A DNA stretch of 64,000 nt from Panopea generosa. Lineage: Eukaryota; Mollusca; Bivalvia; Adapedonta; Hiatellidae. Where the stretch lies: positions 56,790,740 to 56,854,739 of the forward strand of contig CM055901.1 of assembly GCA_029582155.1 (NCBI GenBank), read 5' to 3'. Shown in pieces: positions 57,544 to 64,000 of this stretch; the first letter of the stretch is position 1, and each line of letters opens with the position of its first letter. Both the position numbers and the translations under genes were made by a program. Under the pieces are notes generated by a model. The model searched no databases. It was given only the letters and a program-made list of their open reading frames with translations, and was not told the DNA's origin.

Positions 57544-60500
57544 CCTTTATCAGAACTGACCCTTATTGGGGTTGTTGATTTTCCTTTAGATAATCCACCA
57601 TGGACAGGACTCTGAAATACCATGGATGTGTTGTTAGTAAGTGATTTTGTAAAGTGATAAAAAATTGAAAAGTGAATACAATTTTGTTTTATTTAAGTTC
57701 CCTTTTTTTTAAAAAAAGTAGTTGCTTACAGCACAAACAGAAAGCAACCCCCGATACAAATTAACTATAAAACTACCAGCTAATCATTCTTATCTGTTTC
57801 TTGGCTCACTGAATCAAGTCTGTTACTTAATTGTGTAATTAAACACCAGTTAATGGCTCCAGGTGCTTTTTGCAACATCAATCTAACATTTACAGCTTCT
57901 GCACTGTTTATTCCATATTTATATGCTAATAAACACAATAAATATTTGAACACTTCCCTGGTTTAATATGAGCTGTCCATTACCAATGCTGAATATTGGA
58001 ATTTTTGCTCGCAAACAATGTAGTTGGACCATATGCCATTAAGAGTTGCAGAGGTAAGTGTTCCACAAGGACACGTAACTCCCTATAATTGACAAAACCC
58101 GATAGAAAAGAAATATATATACATCAACCTGTCAGTCTTAAAGTAACGGACAGAATTAAATCAAATCTGATAGTTTAAAAAAAAACACTTTAATTGTTGG
58201 TTTTTCGAATTCATTCTAAATAGTGGTGTTAACTGTTGAACCATTTGTGAAAACTTCAACAGAAAAGTGAAAAAGAATGAAAGAGAAGAAGAGATACATG
58301 AAGGGATTAACATAGAAGAGGATTAAATGTATCATAGCTGTAGAAACCTGAATGTGTGATCACCTCAATTAACGACCACCTGTCTTTTGTACAGTATTTT
58401 AAAGTTTTCATAATTATGTCTATTTGTAAACCTGTATAATCTGGGGTCACATTCAGCGACCATTCTTGAGAATATTCTTAGACTTAAGCTTGAAAATCCA
58501 TGTTTAAACCTAGTTTACAATGACATATAAAATACTTGGGACAGTTTATTTGACTATATATAAGGTGTGACTGCATGCTTGCAAATTTTTATCTGAAAAA
58601 TGGTCTCTAAATGTGCTTACCAAAATTCATTATTGTGTTCAAGTCTAAGAATATTCTTAAGAATGGTTAGTGAATAGCACCTCAGCTGTTTAAGGAGATC
58701 CACTTTCCATTTACTGGCTGCTTAATAAGGGTTAACTGCATATTAAAAAAAATATTTAAAATATTACATACCAAATTTTTTGTTGAAGAAGCTTACTATA
58801 CATGGCCATGCATGCACTATTTTCTGATCAGTCTGTGATCTACTAGTCACTACCAAGTGAATATTGAATCTCTTACCATCCATTTTCTGATCAGTCTGTG
58901 ATCTACTAGTCACTACCAAGTGAATATTGAATTTCTTACCATCCATTTTCTGATCAGTCTGTGATCTACTAGTCACTACGAAGTGAATATTGAATCTCTT
59001 ACCATCCATTTCCTGATCAGTCTGTGATCTGCTAGTCACTACCAAGTGAATATTGAATATCTTACCATCCATTTTCTGATCAGTCTGTGATCTACTAGTC
59101 ACTACCAAGTGAATTTTGAAGATCTGACCTTCCATTTTCTGATCAGTCTGTGATCTACTAGTCACTACGAAGTGAATATTGAATATCTTACCATCCATTT
59201 TCTGATCAGTCTGTGATCTACTAGTCACTACCAAGTGAATTTTGAAGATCTGACCTTCCATTTTCTGATCAGTCTGTGATCTACTAGTCACTACCAAGTG
59301 AATATTGAATATCTTACCATCCGTTTTCTGATCAGTCTGTTATCTAATAGTCACTACCAAGTGAATATTGAATATCTTACCATCCATTTTCTGATCAGTC
59401 TGTTATCTACTAGTCACTACCAAGTGAATATTGAATTTCTTACCATCCATTTTCTGATCAGTCTGTGATCTACTAGTCACTACCAAGTGAATATTGAATA
59501 TCTTACCATCCATTTTCTGATCAGTCTGTGATCTACGAGTCACTACCAAGTGATTATTGAAGACCTTACCATCCATTTTCTGATCAGTCTGTGATCTACT
59601 ACTCACTACCAAGTGAATATTGAATCTCTTACCATCCATTTTCTGATCAGTCTGTGATCTACTAGTCACTACCAAGTGAATATTGAATTTCTTACCATCC
59701 ATTTTCTGATCAGTCTGTGATCTACTAGTCACTACGAAGTGAATATTGAATATCTTACCATCCATTTTCTGATCAGTCTGTGATCTACTAGTCACTTCCA
59801 AGTGAATATTGAATATCTTACCATCCATTTTCTGATCAGTCTGTGATCTACTAGTCACTACGAAGTGAATATTGAATATCTTACCATCCATTTTCTGATC
59901 AGTCTGTGATCTACTAGTCACTACCAGGTGAATATTGAATATCTTACCATCCATTTTCTGATCAGTCTGTGATCTACTTGTCATTACCAAGTGAATATTG
60001 AAGACCTAACCATCCATTTTCTGATCAGTCTGTGATCTACTAGTCACTACCAAGTGAGTTTTGAAGATCTGACCTTCCATTTTTTTATCAGTCTTCGATC
60101 TACTAGTCACTACCAAGTGAATTTTGAAGATCTGACCTTCCATTTTCTGATCAGTCTGTGATCTACTTATCACTACCAAGTGAATTTTGAAGATCTGACC
60201 TTCCATTTTCTGATCAGTCTGTGATCTACTAGTCACTACCAAGTGAATTTTGAAGATCTGACCTTCCATTTTCTGATCAGTCTGTGATCTACTAATCACA
60301 ACCAAGTGAATATTGAATATCTTACCATCCATTTTCTGACATTGGCATCAATTGTAAACTCAGTGTAAAACTGCAACTTTGCTCAGAGTATAGGCTCATT
60401 AAAACATGTAGTTGACACCGAACTTGTTGATTGTTTATAGAATCCTTATCTTTGGATCATTACATTATCATTAAGATGGGATTTCAATATGAATCATATG

Positions 60501-60829
60501 AGTGTGAGCCAAACAATGTAGAATCTGAGCAATATAAAAATTCAGCAAGTTAGGGGTCACATTTACTGAGATTGGGTAATGTTAAAATGTATTTTTCAGA
60601 AGAATTATTTTGTTTAGATTAATTCAGCAATTAATATATGAATTAATAAAGGAAGAAAACTTCTTCGTCTGTCGTTTTTATTGTTTTAATGAGCCTGTCT
60701 GGTCTTAAAGATGGTACGTACGGCTGAGTTGGCGTGGTTGTGCCTTTTATTGTTAACTATGACAGTCACATTACGTATAAGAGGATGACGTGTCTGGTTA
60801 GGACGGAATGCTGGAGGTCCAAGGGTAGG
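57544..60829 (-). CDS. Unidentified multi-exon gene, three internal exons
   Basis: Three minus-strand exons are phase-compatible. The first, 60829-60722 (36 codons, acceptor TTTCCTCTAG, donor GTACGT), includes LGPPAFRPNQTRHPLIRN and VTVIVNNKRHNHANSA. The second, 60370-60326 (15 codons, donor GTAAGA), reads FYTEFTIDANVRKWM. The third, 57611-57544 (22 codons plus two bases, acceptor GGTATTTCAG, donor GTGAGT), starts SPVHGGLSKGKS. All enter in phase 0 and the first two leave in phase 0. I do not recognise the protein. If the first exon is not spliced at GTACGT, it stays open 11 more codons to TAA (60686-60688). AATAAA (60677-60682) lies just downstream, so a short alternative terminal exon is possible. 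The rest of the gene is not found; the acceptor of the second exon has a poor pyrimidine tract. Confidence 0.45.
58331..58742 (-). mobile_element. CAGTCAAACCTGT-type MITE split by a second element
   Basis: The outer parts (58331-58442 and 58684-58742) resemble the reverse complement of the element at 50174-50353: GAAACCTGAATGTGTGATCA, CCACCTGTC, and at the far end TTACTGGCTGCTTAATAAGG with TTAACTGCAT. The intervening 58443-58683 is a different inverted-repeat element. Confidence 0.6.
58443..58683. mobile_element. Inverted-repeat MITE nested in another MITE
   Basis: GGGGTCACATTCAGCGACCA and TTCTTGAGAATATTCTTAGA at the left pair with TCTAAGAATATTCTTAAGAA and TGGTTAGTGAATAGCACCTC at the right. 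The unit is about 240 bp with ~43-bp imperfect terminal repeats and no coding frame. Confidence 0.7.
58830..60330 (-). repeat. 63-bp minisatellite beginning at an exon's splice donor
   Basis: About 24 units of 63 bp. On minus each reads GATCAGAAAATGGATG then GTAAGATATTCAATATTCAC then TTGGTAGTGACTAGTAGATC. The exon at 60326-60370 ends in CAGAAAATGGATG followed by GTAAGATATTC, so the array begins at this exon-intron junction. It copies the last 13 exon bases plus the donor. Two subtypes are interspersed (GAATATTGAATATCTTACCA and GAATTTTGAAGATCTGACCT on plus). Since 63 is divisible by three, one frame stays open (177, 195 and 108 codons of a 21-residue repeat), but it is not the frame of the exon. 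Confidence 0.93.
60677..60682 (-). terminator. Possible intronic poly(A) signal in the unidentified gene
   Basis: AATAAA on minus follows closely after an in-frame TAA at 60686-60688, when the exon at 60829 is read through its GTACGT donor. It could end a shortened isoform, or be the real 3' end of the gene. Confidence 0.3.
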
Positions 60830-61026
60830 CTAGAGGAAATAATGCAAAGTAAAAAAGTATGTTAATAAACAGTAAGAAGGTTGTGTGTTAGAAAGTCAAG
60901 TACACGGAGTGTTTGATGAGATGGCTATTTTAGGGTTTTGACTTCTCTAGCAAATTTTTCAAACTTTTTTTGAATAGCAATCAACACCATTTGTAACACA
61001 GAACTGATCATATTTGTCAACCAGTT

Positions 61027-61204
61027 TTTTTATTGGCAGAGGAAGACTCGTAATCTGTGTAGAACCACCGTTCTTCCTTGAGTAAGTTGTACACTTTTTC
61101 ATATGAAGTTTTTATATCAAGTTGAGCTTGCACCCAAAACTTGAGATGTGAGAGGTTAGTAATCTCAAGACAGCACATTAGACCATCAGCAACAGAGGAC
61201 CACT
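61027..61204 (-). mobile_element. tRNA-derived SINE, family A, minus strand
   Basis: On minus from about 61204: GGTCCTCTGTTGCTGATGGT (box A side), GAGATTACTAACCTCTCAC, a box B-like region with GGGTGCAAGCTC, then CGGTGGTTCTACACAGATTA and CTGCCAATAAAA. Divergent but recognisable. Confidence 0.7.
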
Positions 61205-61209
61205 ATATA

Positions 61210-62260
61210 AATGTTTCCATAGATACTACAGCAGGATCTTGTGTGAAAACATTCAATACTGGTACTTCATAACTATCAGGAACCCTGGCAATCTGCAGTT
61301 ACAGGTCAGCAAAACAATAAGTCAAAAGTCTGATGAATTTATGCCCTGATCAAACACTCTTCAAGATAGAAACATTCAAAGGCACTAAATAATCAGGGGC
61401 GTTCCTAGATGGTTTTTTGAGTATACGCCCTTGGGAGGTAGTTGTCCCTTTGTACTTGTGGTGTTATGTTTTTTAAATGAACTGCAAATTTAGTTTTTAA
61501 TGACTTTGACACAGACTGTGAAATCATTCAAACTGCCTGAAATTATACGGGTTCTTTATTTCCTGAAGCATAAACCCTTACCCAACACCCCTTCAACTTC
61601 ATTTCTTTATTGCATTTTTCGCATTTTAACCTCTTTTTATTTCCACATTTATCTCATGAGTTATATGCCTGGGCATATAGATGTATGCCTAGGAACGCCC
61701 CAGATAATACATGTAGTGGACATACGTGTACAGTTCTAAATGTTTTGTGAATCAGGGTGAAGATTTATGTACTGAACAAAAAAAGAAACTTCGGCTATGT
61801 TTAAATATTTAAGATTACATACAACTTACATTTTATGTACAAGAAGCAGTTTCCTGCAAATTGTGAATGATTAATTTGCCAAATAATTAATCCTTTGTGT
61901 ACGTTTTTATCAACATTTAGTCAAGAGACACAAGTTTCTTCTCTTTTTATATAAGTCCTTGAGTATAAAATACACCAATAGATTTTTTTGTAAAAAAAAA
62001 AGTTCTACTCTGTTTTGAAATCAAACAATGAGAACATACATGTATTTAATAGAAATTTACAGAATTCACAGAAATAAACATGTCTCTTAGAATTATTCTT
62101 AAAGTATAGGATGTACTGAAAAAGACAAAATCTGGTTATTAAAGTGGAGTTCCACTGCTATTGTGTCTGGTGAATATCACGGATGCACCCTTTTGTTTAA
62201 CTTTCAATTTTCCATCGTGACAGAACAGTAAGATATGACCTCCAAAAATATAAACTGTTA
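61210..62260. other. No gene assigned
   Basis: Two short minus-strand frames look faintly exon-like. One is at about 62150-62250, reading GHILLFCHDGKLK before a stop. The other starts at 62117 after a TCTTTTTCAG acceptor-like site. Neither has a matching donor or phase link to the exons at 60.8 kb, so I do not call them. The rest is AT-rich with no structure seen. Confidence 0.35.
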
Positions 62261-62265
62261 TATAC

Positions 62266-62390
62266 CATATGGAAGGCATCCTTGTACAAATATGTTCTTA
62301 GAGATGATTAAAAAACTTAATGATAGTTTGTATCCAGTTATATCCGGGTTCTCCACAGGTTGGAATTTAAGAGCACACTCAAAGGCCTGT
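62266..62390 (-). CDS. Candidate exon abutting the 62.4-kb minisatellite
   Basis: On minus, acceptor GGGCTTCCAG at 62391 precedes an open stretch reading QAFECALKFQPVENPDITGY then KLSLSFLI. The donor is unclear; GTATAT at 62265 is the best seen and would leave a phase-1 end. The composition looks like real protein, but the family is unknown. It may be an upstream exon of the gene at 57.5-60.8 kb. Confidence 0.3.
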
Positions 62391-64000
62391 CTGGAAGCCC
62401 GAGTATAAATATGGTCTGTTGAGTATAAATATGGCCTGTTGGGAAGCCCGAGTATAAATATGGCCTGTTGGGAATCCCGATTATAAATATGGCCTGTTGA
62501 GTATAAATATGGCCTGTTGGGAAGCCCAAGTATGAATATGGCCTGTTGAGTATAAATATGGCATGTTGGGAAGCCCGAGTATGAAAATGGCTTGTTGAGT
62601 ATAAAAATGGCCTGTTGGGAAGCCCGAGTATGAATATGGCCTGTTGAGTATAAATATTGCCTGTTGGGAAGCTCGAATATAAATATGGCCTGTAGGGAAT
62701 CCCGAGTATAAATATGGTCTGTTGAGTATAAATATGGCCTGTTGGGAAGCCCGAGTATAAATATGGCCTGTTGGGAATCCCGAGTATAAATATGGCCTGT
62801 TGAGTATAGAAATGGCATGTTGGGAAGCCCGAGTATGAATATGGCCTGTTGAGTATAAATATGGCCTGTTGGGAAGCCTGAGTATGAATATGGCCTGTTG
62901 AGTATAAATATGGCCTGTTGAGTATAGATATGGCCTGTTGGGAAGCCCAAGTATGAATATGGCCTGTTGAGTATAAATATGGCATGTTGGGAAGCCCGAG
63001 TATGAAAATGGCTTGTTGAGTATAAAAATGGCCTGTTGGGAAGCCCGAGTATGAATATGGCCTGTTGAGTATAAATATTGCCTGTTGGGAAACCCGAATA
63101 TAAATATGGCCTGTAGGGAAGCTCAAGTATAAATATTGCCTGTTGAGTATAAATATGGCCTGTTGAGTATAGATATGGCATGTTGGGAAGCCCGAGTATG
63201 AATATGGCTTGTTGAGTATAAATATGGCCTGTTGGGAAGCCCGAGTATGAATATGGCCTGTTTGGAAGCCCGAGTATGAATATGGCCTGTTGGGAAGCCC
63301 AAGTATGAATATGGCTTGTTGAGTATAAATATGGCCTCTTTAGAAGCTCGAGTATAAATATGGCCTGTTGGGAAGCCCGAGTATGAATATGGCCTGTTGG
63401 GAAGCCCGAGTATGAATATGGCCTGTTGGGAAGCCCAAGTATGAATATGGCTTGTTGAGTATAAATATGGCCTATTAAGAAGCTTGAGTATAAATATGGC
63501 CTGTTGGGAAGCCCGAGTATGAATATGGCCTGTTGAGTATAAAAATGGCCTGTTGGGAAGCCCGAGTATGAAAATGGCTTGTTGAGTATAAAAATGGCCT
63601 GTTGGGAAACCGAGTATGAATATGGCCTGTTGAGTATAAATATTGCCTGTTGGGAAGCCCGAATATAAATATGGCCTGTAGGGAATCCCGAGTATAAATA
63701 TGGTCTGTTGAGTATAAATATGGCCTGTTGGGAAGCCCGAGTATAAATATGGCCTGTTGGGAATCCCGAGTATAAATATGGCCTGTTGAGTATAAATATG
63801 GCCTGTTGAGTATATATATGGCATGTTGGGAAGCCCGAGTATGAATATGGCCTGTTGAGTATAAATATGGCCTGTTGGAAAGCCCAAGTATGAATATGGC
63901 TTGTTGAGTATAAATATGGCATGTTGGGAAGCCCGAGTATGAAAATGGCTTGTTGAGTATAAAAATGGCCTGTTGGGAAGCCCGAGTATGAATATGGCCT
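62391..64000. repeat. Minisatellite of ~21- and ~29-bp interleaved units, open at the window edge
   Basis: GAGTATAAATATGGCCTGTT units (21 bp) alternate irregularly with the same unit plus GGGAAGCCC (about 29 bp). Variants TATGAATATGG, TATAAAAATGG and GGCATGTTGGG recur in blocks, suggesting higher-order duplications; a near-identical block of several hundred bp seems to recur (for example 62630-62850 and 63610-63830). Long minus frames (554, 262 and 254 codons) are repeat artefacts. The array continues beyond 64000. Confidence 0.93.

Noticed and set aside
58764..60332. 21-residue repeat protein (177, 195 and 108 codons, minus)
   Set aside because: The 63-bp period keeps one frame open, but it is broken by stops between segments. 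It is not in phase with the adjacent exon, and the repeat carries a splice donor in each unit.
62258..63922. 554-codon minus frame and companions
   Set aside because: A minisatellite artefact: overlapping frames give the same low-complexity peptides and no start or domain is seen.

Overview
This window reads as AT-rich, repeat-rich nuclear DNA from an invertebrate animal, most likely a bivalve mollusc. The evidence is genes split by GT-AG introns, many tRNA-derived SINEs, MITE/foldback elements, long minisatellites, and low-copy repeats ending in a palindromic AGCTCACCTG...CAGGTGAGCT block that I recall as common in bivalves. No prokaryotic gene layout, CRISPR, rRNA or convincing tRNA gene is visible. 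The species assignment is inference; no search was run.

Layout. 1-18 kb holds no recognisable gene. It contains a foldback transposon (498-749), a 213-bp tandem array with strictly alternating subtypes (5.4-7.2 kb), a ~445-bp satellite-like array (7.9-11.5 kb), a short-period minisatellite (12.7-13.9 kb), SINEs and MITEs. 19.4-31.9 kb is a complete six-exon minus-strand gene for NADH-cytochrome b5 reductase-like protein (CYB5RL, 311 aa as assembled). 32.4-34.9 kb holds two orphan minus-strand exon candidates. 35.7-53.4 kb is a complete 13-exon plus-strand gene for mitochondrial prolyl-tRNA synthetase (PARS2, 493 aa as assembled). Its introns carry SINEs, a non-LTR retrotransposon fragment, an internally deleted mariner, and a 62-bp minisatellite starting at the exon 12 splice donor. 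57.5-60.8 kb has three phase-compatible minus-strand exons of a gene I do not recognise. Between two of them lies a 63-bp minisatellite that begins at, and repeats, a splice donor. 62.4-64.0 kb is another minisatellite that runs off the window and abuts a candidate splice acceptor.

The two recognised genes diverge head to head, 3.8 kb apart between start codons. PARS2 charges mitochondrial tRNA-Pro; CYB5RL is an FAD/NADH reductase of the cytochrome b5 reductase family. Human CYB5RL and PARS2 both map to 1p32.3 as I recall, so the linkage may be an old conserved one rather than a functional pairing. Nothing here looks like an undescribed defence or biosynthetic system. The most unusual signal is the coincidence of minisatellites with exon-intron junctions (51,531; 60,326; possibly 62,391). 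The long ORFs in the tandem arrays come from repeat periodicity and are not called as genes.
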